From positions 1 to 64,000 of the forward strand of contig SCTY01000059.1 in the NCBI GenBank assembly GCA_004297625.1: 64,000 bases of DNA, read 5' to 3'. Within the stretch, counting starts at the first letter, position 1. Each line of letters opens with the position of its first letter. Made by a program: the position numbers and the translations under genes. Source of the stretch: Betaproteobacteria bacterium (GTDB lineage: Bacteria > Pseudomonadota > Gammaproteobacteria > Burkholderiales > SG8-39). Under the pieces are notes generated by a model. It worked only from the letters and a program-made list of their open reading frames with translations. It was not told the DNA's origin and did not search any database. Of this stretch, positions 40,696-50,135 are shown piece by piece.

Positions 40696-41586
40696 CTACG
40701 CTTCCTCTTTCTGCTGCAAGGCAAAGATCGAGGTGTAGCCTGCCGACCAGTCCGGTGGCATCAGGCACGGCTCGGGATCATGGTGTGCCCATAGCGCGCG
40801 CTTGCCGCGGATGATCGCCTGGTCCTTGGACGACCTGATCGGATTCGCGGTGTACGGCAGCGCGTCGGCGGAAGTGAACGTATTGAGGAGCAGCGGCCGG
40901 CCCAGGTCGGAAAGGTTTTTCGCCGAGTAATGCAGCGTGCGGCAGTTGTGGAGGGTGAGCGAGCCGGCCGGGCCGGGCAGCGTCACCGCCTTCGCGATAT
41001 CGAGCTTCGCCGCTTCTTCGTCGCGCAGGCAGCCGATCCAGCGGCCGTCCGTGTCGTACTGCGTAGGCATCGGATCGATCCGATGGCTGCGCGGCAGCAC
41101 CTGCAGCGGCCCCTGGTCCAGGCCGCAGTCGTACAGGTAGGTGCCGACCGTGAGCGGCGAGTAATTGGTATGCGGCCAGAAAGAGATGTCGTAGTGCCAC
41201 TTGACCTCTTCGCCGCCGTGCGCCCATTTGAAGTTCAGCTTCGAATGGTGGAACTTGACGTCGGGACCGACCAGGTCGGCGACGATATCGCCGAGCAGCG
41301 ACTTCGACGCGTACTCCCAGAACGCCGGGTGCTGATCGACGGGCGCCGAAACGCGCCGCAGCCGCGGCGCATCGGGACGATGCCCGGGCTCGAGGTCCCA
41401 TACCGCATCGGATTTCGTCACCTTGCGGCTGCGCTCGATGAGCTCCTCGGTGGCGAGGCGCAGCCGCAGGATCCAGTCCTGGGGAACGATTTTTTCGAGA
41501 AGCAGGTAACCCTCCTCGAAGTAGAACTCGCGCTGCGCCTGCTTCAGCACGCGCGGCGGATGCGAAAGCACTTGCTCGGGCGTCAT
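40696..41586 (-). CDS. PhyH-family Fe(II)/2-oxoglutarate oxygenase
   Basis: A 296-residue phytanoyl-CoA dioxygenase-like protein. The facial triad is visible: HYD in KWHYDISFWPHTN and the distal His in LHNCRTLHYSAKN, with the 2-oxoglutarate Arg in LGRPLLLNTF. It lacks a CoA-binding signature, so a free small molecule (for instance a betaine, phosphonate or methylated compound) is more likely than an acyl-CoA. It is the last gene of the corrinoid C1 operon, 5 bases after the DUF1638 gene. Oxidative demethylation or hydroxylation of the transported substrate is an inference. Confidence 0.85.
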   Translation of the reverse strand: MTPEQVLSHPPRVLKQAQREFYFEEGYLLLEKIVPQDWILRLRLATEELIERSRKVTKSDAVWDLEPGHRPDAPRLRRVSAPVDQHPAFWEYASKSLLGDIVADLVGPDVKFHHSKLNFKWAHGGEEVKWHYDISFWPHTNYSPLTVGTYLYDCGLDQGPLQVLPRSHRIDPMPTQYDTDGRWIGCLRDEEAAKLDIAKAVTLPGPAGSLTLHNCRTLHYSAKNLSDLGRPLLLNTFTSADALPYTANPIRSSKDQAIIRGKRALWAHHDPEPCLMPPDWSAGYTSIFALQQKEEA

Positions 41587-41591
41587 AGCCG

Positions 41592-42335
41592 TTATCCTGT
41601 CACTTTTTCGCCGCGCCCGCACACCTGAGGAGCGCACTCCCCGCTCCTCATGAACAGGTCCTGTGTGGTCTCGCCGCCCGGCCCGACGATCACGAACTCC
41701 TCGTCGGTCTCGCCCGGGTGCATGGGGCGGCGCAGCATGGCCTCGATCAACGCGGTCGAGCCCAGGGTCTCCTCCAGGACCACGCCGCCGAAGCGCTTGG
41801 CCATGAAGTCGACCACCGCCTGGGCGCGCCCACGGTAGTCGTCGAGCTCCTGCTGGCAAAAGCCGACCAGGCAGATCTTGCGGTAGTGCTTGTACTTCAT
41901 CTCGAAGAGGTAGTCGGCCGTTTCCTCGTCGAACTCCTTCACGTAGTCCTGGTAGTCGGCGAGCGGCTCGTCGCGCGCGTCGATCCAGCCCTTGGTGAGG
42001 TAATAGGTATTGGGGCTCGCGAAAAAGCGCTGTACGTAGCGCTGGTGCGAGCCGAGGAAGATCGCGACGCAGTCGTGCGTGCGCGGGATGACAAGGGTAT
42101 GCGCGCGGGCCTTGATGCCGGCGAGGCCGTTGCCGCAGAGCCCGTAGCCGATGAGCACGGTGCTCGGCTGCGCCAGCGCGTCGATGCTTTCCTGGACGGC
42201 GGCCGCGAGCTTTTTCGGCGTGTTGTGCAGCATGACGTCGAGCCAGACGGCCGGCACCCCCTCGGGCAGGCGCTTGCCGAGCAGATCCTTGAGCACCGCG
42301 CAGGAAACGACGACGAGCGGTTTCGACATGGTCAT
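41592..42335 (-). CDS. DUF1638 family protein
   Basis: A 247-residue protein with the DUF1638 pattern: GYGLCGNGLAGIKA near residue 63 and VIPRTHDCVAIFLGSHQRY. The conserved Cys and His residues could bind a metal or cofactor. The family is uncharacterised, but members are repeatedly found beside corrinoid methyltransferase genes, as here. The ATG overlaps the stop of the MetF-like gene (ATGA). Confidence 0.85.
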   Translation of the reverse strand: MTMSKPLVVVSCAVLKDLLGKRLPEGVPAVWLDVMLHNTPKKLAAAVQESIDALAQPSTVLIGYGLCGNGLAGIKARAHTLVIPRTHDCVAIFLGSHQRYVQRFFASPNTYYLTKGWIDARDEPLADYQDYVKEFDEETADYLFEMKYKHYRKICLVGFCQQELDDYRGRAQAVVDFMAKRFGGVVLEETLGSTALIEAMLRRPMHPGETDEEFVIVGPGGETTQDLFMRSGECAPQVCGRGEKVTG

Positions 42336-43765
42336 GCCGCCGCGCAGACGCTGCGCCCGCCTTGCGCGCCGAAGAGCGGCGCCCGGCCGGCGAGAACGCC
42401 CGATTCGGCCACGATCGACGGGATGAGGTGATCCTGCTTCGGCGCCATGATGTGGACTCCCGCGATCCCGGGGATTTCCCTCAGCTCGCGGATGAGCTCG
42501 ATGCAAATGCGCCGGCCCTCTTCGCGCGGGTCGGCCGCCTGCTCCAGGCGCTTTACCACCGCCTCGGGAATGTGCACGCCGGGGACCTTGGCGCGCAGCC
42601 ATCGGGCGGTCTTAGCCGAGCCGACCGGGCCGACGCCGATCAAGATGCGCAGCCGCTCGTGCAGGCCTTCTTCGCGCACCGCGCGCATGTAGCGCTCGAA
42701 CTCCCCGATGTCGAAGCAATACTGCGTCTGGATGAACTGCGCGCCTGCGGCGATCTTTCTGCGCAGCCGCGCAATGCGGGCCTCGAACGGCGGTGCCGAG
42801 GGCGTGTCCGCAGCGCCGAGGAAAAGCTGCGGCGCCACCTTGAGCTTGCGGCCCGACAGCAGGCGCGCCTCGTCGCGCATGCCGCGCGCGGTGGCGAGCA
42901 GCGACACGCTGTCCAAGTCGCCGACGTGCCTCGCGCCCGGCTGGTCGCCGTTCGTGACGTGGTCTCCGGTCAGGCAAAGCACGTTGCGCACCCCAAGGGC
43001 CGCGGCTCCCAGCAGGTCGCCCTGGATGGCGATGCGGTTGCGATCGCGGCAGCTCACCTGCATCACCGCCTCGCAGCCGGCCTGCGTCAGCAGCACCGCG
43101 ACGCTGAGGCTCGACATGTGGCAGTTCGCGCCCGAGGCATCCGTGACGTTGAGCGCGTCGACGCTGCCGCGGAACGGCGCGACGCGGGCGAGCACGTCCG
43201 CGGCATCGGCGGAGTCCGGCGGCGAAAACTCTGCCGTCACGGCGAAGACGCCGCTTTGCATCAAGGCCTCGAGACGGCTGCCCGAGGGCTGCGGCGGCGC
43301 TTCCGCTGCGGCTCGAGCCGGCGCCTTCTCGCCGGCCATCACGTCGACCCAGGTCGAGCGGCCGGCGAGATTCCATTCGGCGGGCGCGCTCGGCGCGAGC
43401 GGCAGCCGCCCGCTCGACATGCACAGGCTGCCCTTCCAGCCCTCGACCCAGACGCAGGGCATCCCCTGCAAGGCCTCGCAGGTCCCGTCGGCGCGCACGC
43501 CGCCGCAGGGGCCGTTGCGCACGCCCTTGGGACAGTTCATGGGGCACGACATGCCGCTCAGCGACAGCGCGCAGCGGCCGCACATCCTGCAGTCGAAGAG
43601 AAATCCCTTGATCGCGGACTCGAGCCCCGCCATCGGCTTTTGCAGCCGCTCGAAGCCGATCGCCCTGGCGAGCGGACGCAAGGCGCGCAGCACGCCTTCG
43701 AGCGCGCGGTACACGCGCTCGAGCAACCCCGCGTGCCGCACCGACCAGCTTCGCATGAGGAGCAT
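42332..43765 (-). CDS. methylene-H4folate reductase with Cys-rich N-terminal domain
   Basis: A 477-residue fusion. Residues about 50-120 form a cysteine-rich module (CRMCGRCALS, SCPMNCPKG, NGPCGG, TCEALQGMPC) of the type called MTHFR C-terminal domain, likely Fe-S or zinc binding. Residues about 165-460 are a MetF TIM barrel with FAVTAEFSPPDSAD, LCLTGDHVTNGDQPGA and QFIQTQYCFD. It would oxidise methyl-H4folate to methylene-H4folate, or the reverse. The Cys module probably mediates electron transfer, as in acetogens and methylotrophs. Second Met at 43756 is an alternative start. Confidence 0.88.
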   Translation of the reverse strand: MLLMRSWSVRHAGLLERVYRALEGVLRALRPLARAIGFERLQKPMAGLESAIKGFLFDCRMCGRCALSLSGMSCPMNCPKGVRNGPCGGVRADGTCEALQGMPCVWVEGWKGSLCMSSGRLPLAPSAPAEWNLAGRSTWVDVMAGEKAPARAAAEAPPQPSGSRLEALMQSGVFAVTAEFSPPDSADAADVLARVAPFRGSVDALNVTDASGANCHMSSLSVAVLLTQAGCEAVMQVSCRDRNRIAIQGDLLGAAALGVRNVLCLTGDHVTNGDQPGARHVGDLDSVSLLATARGMRDEARLLSGRKLKVAPQLFLGAADTPSAPPFEARIARLRRKIAAGAQFIQTQYCFDIGEFERYMRAVREEGLHERLRILIGVGPVGSAKTARWLRAKVPGVHIPEAVVKRLEQAADPREEGRRICIELIRELREIPGIAGVHIMAPKQDHLIPSIVAESGVLAGRAPLFGAQGGRSVCAAA

Positions 43766-43774
43766 GGGGGTTTC

Positions 43775-45619
43775 CTACACCGCCTCGAGCGCCTGCGGCG
43801 AAGGCGCGAGCGCAGTGTGCGTCACGAACAGGTCCTGAAAATCCGCGCGCGTCGAGAGCTCGAGCACCTGCACCCGGCGGGCGAGCATCGCCACGCGGCG
43901 CCGATGATTGCGGTTGAAGAGCGCCATGCGCGCGCCGTCCCCTGCCGCATTGCCGATAAGGCGGATGCGCTCGACCGGCGTGGGCGGAACGAGTCCGATC
44001 TTCAGGATGTCCTGCGGCTCGAGATGATTGCCGAACGTTCCGGCGAAGTCGATGCGGTCGATGTCGGCGATGCCGCGCTCCGCGAGCAGGATCTCGATCC
44101 CGGCGCGCAGCGCCGACTTGCCGAGCTGCACGCTGCGCACGTCCTGCTGGGTGAGCACGATGGCGCGGCCGGTGCGCGAGTGCGGCGCCCGCACCAGCAC
44201 GATCTCTTTCTCGGGCCCCGCAAGCGCGCCATCCTCGCCCACCAGCCCGCTGCCGACGAAGGCCGCGACGCTCGAGATGACGCCCGACCCGCACAGCCCC
44301 ACCGGCCGCGGATCGGCCTTGCCGCCGTTCTCGCGGATTGCCGCCCAGCGCACCTTCCCCGAGTCTTCCACCCACACGCGCTCGATCGCTCCGGCTGTGG
44401 CGCGCACGCCGCAGCGGATATGCGCGCCCTCGTACACCGGACCGGTGGCGCAGGAGGTGGCGAACAGCTCCCCGTGGTGCGCGAGCACCACTTCGCCGTT
44501 CGTCCCGACGTCCACCAGCAGATGCGTGCCGCGATAGAACTCCGGCCCCCGCGTCAGGAGCGCGGCAAGCGTGTCGCCGCCGATGTAGCCGGCGATCGAC
44601 GGAAAGACGAACACGCGGGCGCGCGGCAGCATGCGCAGCCCCAATTGCGCCGCTTCAAGCTCGACGGCTTCCGAGAGCACGGGCATGTAGGGCGCGCGCC
44701 CGAGCGGCTCGGGATTCACGCCGGCGAATATGTGCTGCATCGTCGGGTTGCCGACCGCCACGGCATCGACGATGTCCGCGGGTGATACGCCCGCATCGTC
44801 TGCCGCCTCCTCGATCAGCCGGTTCAGCTCGCCGACGAGCAGGCGCCGCATTTCGGCCAGCGCGCCCGGGTCCTTCTGGATGTGCGTCATGCGCGAGATC
44901 ACATCCTCGCCGTAGATCGCCTGCGGGTTTCCCGCGGTGCGCACGCCGACGATCTCGCCATGCGCGAGATCGCACAGGAACACCACGATCGACGTCGTGC
45001 CGATGTCGATGGCGAGCCCGTAAAGCGCCTGCGTGCGCCCGGGGCGCAGCTCGAAAACGCGCCGATCCTGATGCAGCGTCGCAGTGACCTCGCGAGCCGA
45101 ATCGAAGCCCGGGCGCGCCGAATAGTCGGCCAGCGCGGCAAGCGGCAGCTCGACCGATTTGCGCCCGGCGGCACCGGCGATCGCGCGGCGCAAGCGCTCG
45201 GCAAGCGAGCGCAGCGGCTCGGCATGCGCCGGCTCGACTTGGGCGCAGACGCGACTCACGACGGGGCGCAACGCGACCCGCGTGACGGTATAGGGCTTGC
45301 GCGGCGCGCTGCGCACCGCCTGGCTTTCCGCGGGAACCGAGAGCGTCACGTCGCCATGCACCTCGCACAGGCAGGCGAGGCGGAAGCCGCGTGCCTCGCC
45401 CTCCGGCGGCAGCAGCGTGCGCTCGTCGTCCGAAATCGGGGTCAGCGCGTCGGGCGCGGTGGATGCGGCGTCCACCTCGACCAGGCAGCCGCCGCATTTG
45501 CCGCGGCCGCCGCATACCGACTTGATGCCGACGCCCGCTTTCCACGCCGCCGGGAGAAGACGCTCGCCGCGCGGCACCTCGATGCTGCGGGAATCGGGAT
45601 GGAAGCGGACACGCGGCAT
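43775..45619 (-). CDS. RACo-type reductive activator of corrinoid protein
   Basis: A 614-residue ASKHA ATPase. Residues 1-95 are a 2Fe-2S ferredoxin domain (Cys36, Cys42, Cys45 and a Cys near 83-85). The remainder has LAIDIGTTSIVVFLCDL (ATP-binding), DAVAVGNPTMQHIF, DVGTNGEVVL and GLCGSGVISSVAAF. RACo/RamA proteins use ATP to re-reduce cob(II)alamin to cob(I)alamin after accidental oxidation, which is essential when methyl transfer runs in air. Its presence is strong support for an active corrinoid methyltransferase system encoded by the neighbouring genes. Confidence 0.9.
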   Translation of the reverse strand: MPRVRFHPDSRSIEVPRGERLLPAAWKAGVGIKSVCGGRGKCGGCLVEVDAASTAPDALTPISDDERTLLPPEGEARGFRLACLCEVHGDVTLSVPAESQAVRSAPRKPYTVTRVALRPVVSRVCAQVEPAHAEPLRSLAERLRRAIAGAAGRKSVELPLAALADYSARPGFDSAREVTATLHQDRRVFELRPGRTQALYGLAIDIGTTSIVVFLCDLAHGEIVGVRTAGNPQAIYGEDVISRMTHIQKDPGALAEMRRLLVGELNRLIEEAADDAGVSPADIVDAVAVGNPTMQHIFAGVNPEPLGRAPYMPVLSEAVELEAAQLGLRMLPRARVFVFPSIAGYIGGDTLAALLTRGPEFYRGTHLLVDVGTNGEVVLAHHGELFATSCATGPVYEGAHIRCGVRATAGAIERVWVEDSGKVRWAAIRENGGKADPRPVGLCGSGVISSVAAFVGSGLVGEDGALAGPEKEIVLVRAPHSRTGRAIVLTQQDVRSVQLGKSALRAGIEILLAERGIADIDRIDFAGTFGNHLEPQDILKIGLVPPTPVERIRLIGNAAGDGARMALFNRNHRRRVAMLARRVQVLELSTRADFQDLFVTHTALAPSPQALEAV

Positions 45620-45637
45620 GGAGCGTCCCCTAGCGCC

Positions 45638-46438
45638 TCATGCGGCGAGGCGGCCCTCCTGAAACGCCTCGATGAGACCCAGGCAGTATTCGTCGCGCCC
45701 GAAAACCGCCTGCGCGGCGTAAATCGTCGACATCAGCTGGCTGTCGGTCGGATCGACGATCGCCGCATCCATGCCCCGGCTCAGCGCGGCGACGAGGAAA
45801 GTGCGGTTGAGGAGCTTGCGCGCCGGCAAGCCGTGCGAGACGTTGCTCAGCCCGCAGGTGGTGTGCACGCCCGGGAACCGGCGCATCAGCTCGCCGATCG
45901 CTTCGATCGTGGCATGCGCCGATCGTGAATCGGTGCCCAGCGGAAATACCAGCGGGTCGACGTAAATGTCGCCGATCGCGATCCCCGCGCGCGTCAGCCG
46001 CTCGACGAGCTCCGCGCCGAGCGCCACCTTGTCCTCCGCGCTCGCCGCCGGCACGCTTTCTCCCTGGCAGAGGGCGATCAGCTTGGTGCGGTGCTCGAGC
46101 GCGAGCGCCAGCACCCCGTCGAAGCGCGCGCGCTCCAGGCTTATCGAATTGAGGATCGGCGGTTTGGTTCTGACGCGCGGCAGCGCCGCGGCAAGCGCAG
46201 CCGCGTCGGGCGAGTCGAGGCAAAGCGGCTTGTCGCTCACGGCCTGCACCGTGTCCACCAGCCAGCACAGCAGCTCGGGCTCGCGCCCCGGAAGGGTGCC
46301 GCCGTTGACGTCGATGTAATCCGCCCCGGCCGCGTCCTGGGCGCGCGCTTCCTTCTGGATGGCGGCCGCATCCATCGCCTCGAGCGCCGCGCGGATCGCC
46401 TTGCGCGAGGCGTTGATCCGCTCCGCGATGACGAGCAT
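45638..46438 (-). CDS. methyl-H4folate:corrinoid methyltransferase (AcsE/MtrH-like)
   Basis: A 266-residue TIM-barrel pterin-binding protein. It has MLVIAERINASRKA at the N-terminus, GADYIDVNGGTLPG with the conserved Asp and Asn that bind the pterin, KPLCLDSPD, and CGLSNVSHGLPARKLLN, which is typical of AcsE/MtgA/CmuB-type enzymes. It would move the methyl group between the corrinoid protein and H4folate. The ATG overlaps the stop of the upstream methyltransferase gene (ATGA). Confidence 0.88.
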   Translation of the reverse strand: MLVIAERINASRKAIRAALEAMDAAAIQKEARAQDAAGADYIDVNGGTLPGREPELLCWLVDTVQAVSDKPLCLDSPDAAALAAALPRVRTKPPILNSISLERARFDGVLALALEHRTKLIALCQGESVPAASAEDKVALGAELVERLTRAGIAIGDIYVDPLVFPLGTDSRSAHATIEAIGELMRRFPGVHTTCGLSNVSHGLPARKLLNRTFLVAALSRGMDAAIVDPTDSQLMSTIYAAQAVFGRDEYCLGLIEAFQEGRLAA

Positions 46439-47526
46439 CAGCTGTACTTTCCGTACTTCTGGATCGCGCGCGACATCGCCCAGACGTTCTCCACCTTGCA
46501 GTAGTCGGTGATGCTGTTCGCGCTGGAGATGATGTAGCCGCCTCCCTTGCCCACCTTCTCGATGCGGTCCTTCACTTCCGCGTCGACCTCGGCCGGGGTG
46601 CCGAGCGGCAAGGTGTAGTTGAGGTCGATGTTGCCGACGATGCACACGCGCTGCCCGTACTTCGCCTTGAGCTGGTTGATATCCATGGCGGAAGGCTGCA
46701 CCGGATGTACGGCATTCATGCCCAGGGTGACCAGGCCATCCAGTATGGGGAAGAGATTGCCGTCACTGTGGAAGATCCACGGTTTCCTGATCTCGTTCGC
46801 GACGATCATCTGGCTGGGCTTCATGAACTCCTCGTACATCTCCATGTTCACCCACGGCGCCTTGGTGTCGGCATGGTCGTCGTTGGCCCAGATAAAGTCG
46901 AAGTCCATCTTGTTCAGGTGCTGCACCACGCGCGCCGACCACTCCGAGAAGCGGCGGTGGATCTCCTTCACGAGATCGGGGTCGTCGTACATCATGATCG
47001 AGAACACGTCGAGGCCCATGCTCTCGAAAGTGCTCGCGCTCCCCAGGCGGATGCGCGCGAATACTGCGAAGTCCTCGCGATACTTCTCTAGCCACTCCGC
47101 CACCTTTTCGTAGCGCGCAGGATGATCGGGGTCGGGCAGGAACTCGTCGAAGAGCTTGAGCGAATCGCGGCTCGTCAGGAGCCCGTGCTTGACGAACGTG
47201 CGCCCTGAGCGGGGATCCACGCCCATATCGGCGATCCAGGGCGGAACGAAGTCGAAAGTGACGCGCTGCGGGTGGTACCAGGCTTCCTTGGCGCCGGTGG
47301 TCCCGCTGGTTTGCATCGCCTGCCCGGCCGTCGCCCCGTGCCCGGTCGGAAAGTGGTACCCGAAGCCATCCATGCCGAGGGCACGACAGAACTCGCCCGG
47401 CGTGAAATCGGTGCGCCCGTCCATGAGCGCGATCTGGATCTCCTCCTCGACGTCGTTCTCGATCCAGGGCACCTGGTCCGGTTGCCCGCGCTTCAGCGCC
47501 GTCAGTACCCGCTCTCTGGGTGTCAT
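46438..47526 (-). CDS. URO-D superfamily methyltransferase
   Basis: A 362-residue protein of the uroporphyrinogen decarboxylase superfamily in its methyltransferase branch (MtaA/MtbA/CmuA type). It starts TPRERVLTALKRGQPDQVPW and has FIWANDDHADTKAP, WIFHSDGNLFPILD (His253) and VCIVGNIDLN (Cys295). The HxC zinc motif of MtaA is not obvious, so zinc ligands may differ. It would transfer a methyl group from the growth substrate to the corrinoid protein encoded just upstream. HemE is excluded by context and by lack of HemE active-site motifs. Confidence 0.86.
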   Translation of the reverse strand: MTPRERVLTALKRGQPDQVPWIENDVEEEIQIALMDGRTDFTPGEFCRALGMDGFGYHFPTGHGATAGQAMQTSGTTGAKEAWYHPQRVTFDFVPPWIADMGVDPRSGRTFVKHGLLTSRDSLKLFDEFLPDPDHPARYEKVAEWLEKYREDFAVFARIRLGSASTFESMGLDVFSIMMYDDPDLVKEIHRRFSEWSARVVQHLNKMDFDFIWANDDHADTKAPWVNMEMYEEFMKPSQMIVANEIRKPWIFHSDGNLFPILDGLVTLGMNAVHPVQPSAMDINQLKAKYGQRVCIVGNIDLNYTLPLGTPAEVDAEVKDRIEKVGKGGGYIISSANSITDYCKVENVWAMSRAIQKYGKYS

Positions 47527-47536
47527 GTCGTGCCCT

Positions 47537-48172
47537 TCAGTGCACCAGCCGGTTGCACGCCTCGACGCACTCATGGGCGTCGGGGCTGTAGAAGTCGGCG
47601 CCGATTTCCTGCGCGAACTTGGCCGTGAGCGGCGCGCCGCCGACGCCAACGCGGATCGCGCCGCGCACGCCCGCGGCCTGGAGCGCCTCGACGGTCTTGC
47701 GCATGCTTTGCATGGTGAGCGTGATGAGCGAGCTCATCAGCACGAAGTTCGGCGACTCGTTGCGCACCGCCTCCACGAACTTGTCGGCCGGGACGTCGAC
47801 GCCGAGATCGACCACCTCGTAGCCGGCGCCTTCCAGCATCATCTTCACGATGTTCTTGCCGATGTCGTGGAAGTCGCCGGCGACCGTGCCGATCACCGCC
47901 TTGCCCCTCTTCTGCGCGGCCGCGCCGACGAGGTGCGGCTTGAGCAGCGGCAGCACCTCGGTCATCGCGCGCGCCGCGATCATCATCTGCGGCAGGAAGA
48001 ACTCCCCGCTGGAGTACTTCTGCCCGACCACTGACATCGCGGCGATCAGCGCGTCCTTCATGATCGCCGCCGGATCGACGCCCGCGGCGAGCGCGCGCTG
48101 CGTCTGCTCGAGCGCCTCCTTGCGCTTGCCGCGGATCACATTGCTCTTGATGGACTCGATCGCTTCCGACAT
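47537..48172 (-). CDS. corrinoid (B12-binding) methyl-carrier protein
   Basis: A 211-residue MtaC/MtbC/CmuA-C-type corrinoid protein. Residues 1-85 form the helical cap domain (EFFLPQMMIAARAM) and the rest a B12-binding Rossmann domain with the base-off motif GDFHDIGKN (Asp100, His102, Gly105) plus VLMSSLITLTM and VGVGGAPLTAKFAQEIGAD. His102 is the lower axial cobalt ligand. It is the first gene of a seven-gene operon ending at the PhyH gene at 40696. Confidence 0.93.
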   Translation of the reverse strand: MSEAIESIKSNVIRGKRKEALEQTQRALAAGVDPAAIMKDALIAAMSVVGQKYSSGEFFLPQMMIAARAMTEVLPLLKPHLVGAAAQKRGKAVIGTVAGDFHDIGKNIVKMMLEGAGYEVVDLGVDVPADKFVEAVRNESPNFVLMSSLITLTMQSMRKTVEALQAAGVRGAIRVGVGGAPLTAKFAQEIGADFYSPDAHECVEACNRLVH

Positions 48173-48185
48173 GGGTACCCCCGTC

Positions 48186-48224
48186 TGATATGGCACTGAT
48201 ATGTCAAAGCCTAAAGCGTGTCAA
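48186..48224 (-). promoter_or_regulatory. promoter and operator of the corrinoid operon
   Basis: On the minus strand TTGACA (48224-48219) is followed after exactly 17 bases by TATCAG (48201-48196). The -10 hexamer lies inside the palindrome TGATATGTCA (48197-48206). A second TGATATG (48186-48192) follows 11 bases further, one helical turn away. A repressor on these would block RNA polymerase. Confidence 0.65.
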
Positions 48225-48264
48225 CCGCTCCCCGGCCGCCGTATGATCCAGATCAAGAACGCGC

Positions 48265-49581
48265 TCACCGCGACATCGTCGAAGGCAGCCACAGCGCGAT
48301 CTGCGGGAAGCCGATCACCAGGCCGAGGGCGAGCACCTGCAATCCGACGTACGGCCAGACGGAGCCGAAGATCTCGCCGATGGTGACGTCTTTCGGCGTG
48401 ACGCCCTTGAGGTAGAACGCCGCCGGGCCGAACGGCGGCGAGACGTAGGAGATCTGCATGTTCATGCAGAACAGCACGCCGAGCCACACCAGGTCCAAGC
48501 CGAGCTTCTCGGCCACCGGCACGAAAATCGGCGCGGTTAGCAGCAGAATGCCGATCCAGTCGATGAACATGCCGAGCACGATCCAGACGCCCATCATGAT
48601 CAGCAGCACCCCGAACGGCCCGACCGGCAGCGCGGCCATCGCGTCCTGAATCAGCTTTGTTCCCCCGGCGAGGGTGTACACCGCGATCAGTGCCGAAGAC
48701 CCGAAGAACAGCCAATACAGCATGGCGGTCACTTTGGTCGTGTCGAGCACCGCCTGCCGCAGATTCCGCCAACTCAGCCGGCGGTTGAATGCTGCGGCGC
48801 AGGCCGCACCAAGCACCCCGACGCCGGCCGCCTCGGTCGGCGTCGCCCAGCCGAAGTAGAGCGATCCGAGCACGGCAAACGCGACCAGCCCGGGCAGCAC
48901 GAGGTCGCGCAGCAAAGCCAGCTTTTGCGCGAGAGGAATGGAGCGCTCGGCCTCGCTCGCAGGCGGCGCAAGCTCGGGCCGGGACCACGCACGGATGACG
49001 ATGTAGGCGATGAAAAGCGCCCCGAGGAGCAGCCCAGGCATCACCCCGGCCATGTAGAGCTGGCCGATCGAGGCGCCCGCGGTGAGGCCCCACATGATGA
49101 ACACTACGGACGGCGGAATCAGCGTAGCGAGCCCGCCGCCCGCACAGACGCAGCCGAGGGCGAACTGGCGGTGGTAGCCGCGCCCGAGCATTGCCGGCAG
49201 CGCGACCACCCCCATCGTGACGATTTCCGCGCCGATCACGCCGACCATGGCCGCCATCAGCGCGCAGGAGACGATCACTGCCACCGCCAGGCCGCCGCGA
49301 ATCCTCCCCGACCAGACGTGCACGGCGCGAAAGATGGTCTCCGCCACGCCGGCCCGCTCGAGGATGCAGGCCATGAAGATGAACAGCGGCACCGACACGA
49401 GCACGTAGTTGCCCATCAGGGTGAACACGCGGCTGATGATCAATGTCAGGCCCGAGACGCCGAACAGGAACAGCGAGAAGACGACGGCGACGGCGCCGGT
49501 CGCGAAAGCGAGCGGCACGCCTAGAAGCAGGATCGCGATGAAGACGGCGACGAAAAGCAGCGATAAGAGCCCGATGCTCAT
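48265..49581 (-). CDS. dctM: TRAP transporter large permease DctM (TRAP 2)
   Basis: A 438-residue DctM with the expected hydrophobic helices and motifs GVPLAFATGAVAVV, MLGRGYHRQFALG, and GWATPTEAAGVGVLGA. It overlaps dctQ by 4 bases. The TRAP operon runs into the 92-bp gap that carries the corrinoid-operon promoter, so the transporter and the C1 enzymes are adjacent transcription units on one strand. Confidence 0.95.
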   Translation of the reverse strand: MSIGLLSLLFVAVFIAILLLGVPLAFATGAVAVVFSLFLFGVSGLTLIISRVFTLMGNYVLVSVPLFIFMACILERAGVAETIFRAVHVWSGRIRGGLAVAVIVSCALMAAMVGVIGAEIVTMGVVALPAMLGRGYHRQFALGCVCAGGGLATLIPPSVVFIMWGLTAGASIGQLYMAGVMPGLLLGALFIAYIVIRAWSRPELAPPASEAERSIPLAQKLALLRDLVLPGLVAFAVLGSLYFGWATPTEAAGVGVLGAACAAAFNRRLSWRNLRQAVLDTTKVTAMLYWLFFGSSALIAVYTLAGGTKLIQDAMAALPVGPFGVLLIMMGVWIVLGMFIDWIGILLLTAPIFVPVAEKLGLDLVWLGVLFCMNMQISYVSPPFGPAAFYLKGVTPKDVTIGEIFGSVWPYVGLQVLALGLVIGFPQIALWLPSTMSR

Positions 49582-50135
49582 CGCCGCGATGCCGGCGATG
49601 CGATCCCGAGGTCGCGCAGCAGGTTGGCGAGCCCTTGCAGCAGCAGGAACAGCCCGGCGAGCGGAATCGCGAGCTTCACCGGCCAGATCGGCGGATTCCA
49701 CGGCGAGCCGGTGGTTTCTCCCTGCTGGAACGATTGCCAGCCCATCCGCCATCCCACCCAGACGAGCGCTCCGGCGTAGAGGACGAAGAAGACGAATGTC
49801 AGCAGGTCGAGCCAGGTTCGCGCTGGCCGCGGGAAGCGCTCGTAGACGAGGTCGATGCGCACGTGCGCGCGGTGCAGCAGCGCGTAGCCGCCCGCCATGA
49901 GGTAGATCACGGCCGAAACATAGACGGTCGTCTCGTTGGCCCAGGCCGTTGGCGTATTGAGCGCGCCGCGCACGAACACCTCGTACAGGACGCTGAACGT
50001 GACGAAGATGACGCCGAAGCCCAGAACTACCCCGACGAGGCGGTTCAGCCCGTCGACGATCCTGCAGATTTCATCGGCGATCGGCGAGGCCCGGGGCGGC
50101 GCGCCGCCCCCGGGCCTGCCGCCGCCCGCCATCAT
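49578..50135 (-). CDS. dctQ: TRAP transporter small permease DctQ (TRAP 2)
   Basis: A 185-residue protein. A Gly/Pro-rich N-terminal tail of about 30 residues precedes four membrane helices; the DctQ signature YEVFVRGALNTPTAWANE is after helix 1 and HVRIDLVYERFP follows helix 2. The ATG at 50135 overlaps the dctP stop (ATGA). Confidence 0.92.
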   Translation of the reverse strand: MMAGGGRPGGGAPPRASPIADEICRIVDGLNRLVGVVLGFGVIFVTFSVLYEVFVRGALNTPTAWANETTVYVSAVIYLMAGGYALLHRAHVRIDLVYERFPRPARTWLDLLTFVFFVLYAGALVWVGWRMGWQSFQQGETTGSPWNPPIWPVKLAIPLAGLFLLLQGLANLLRDLGIASPASRR

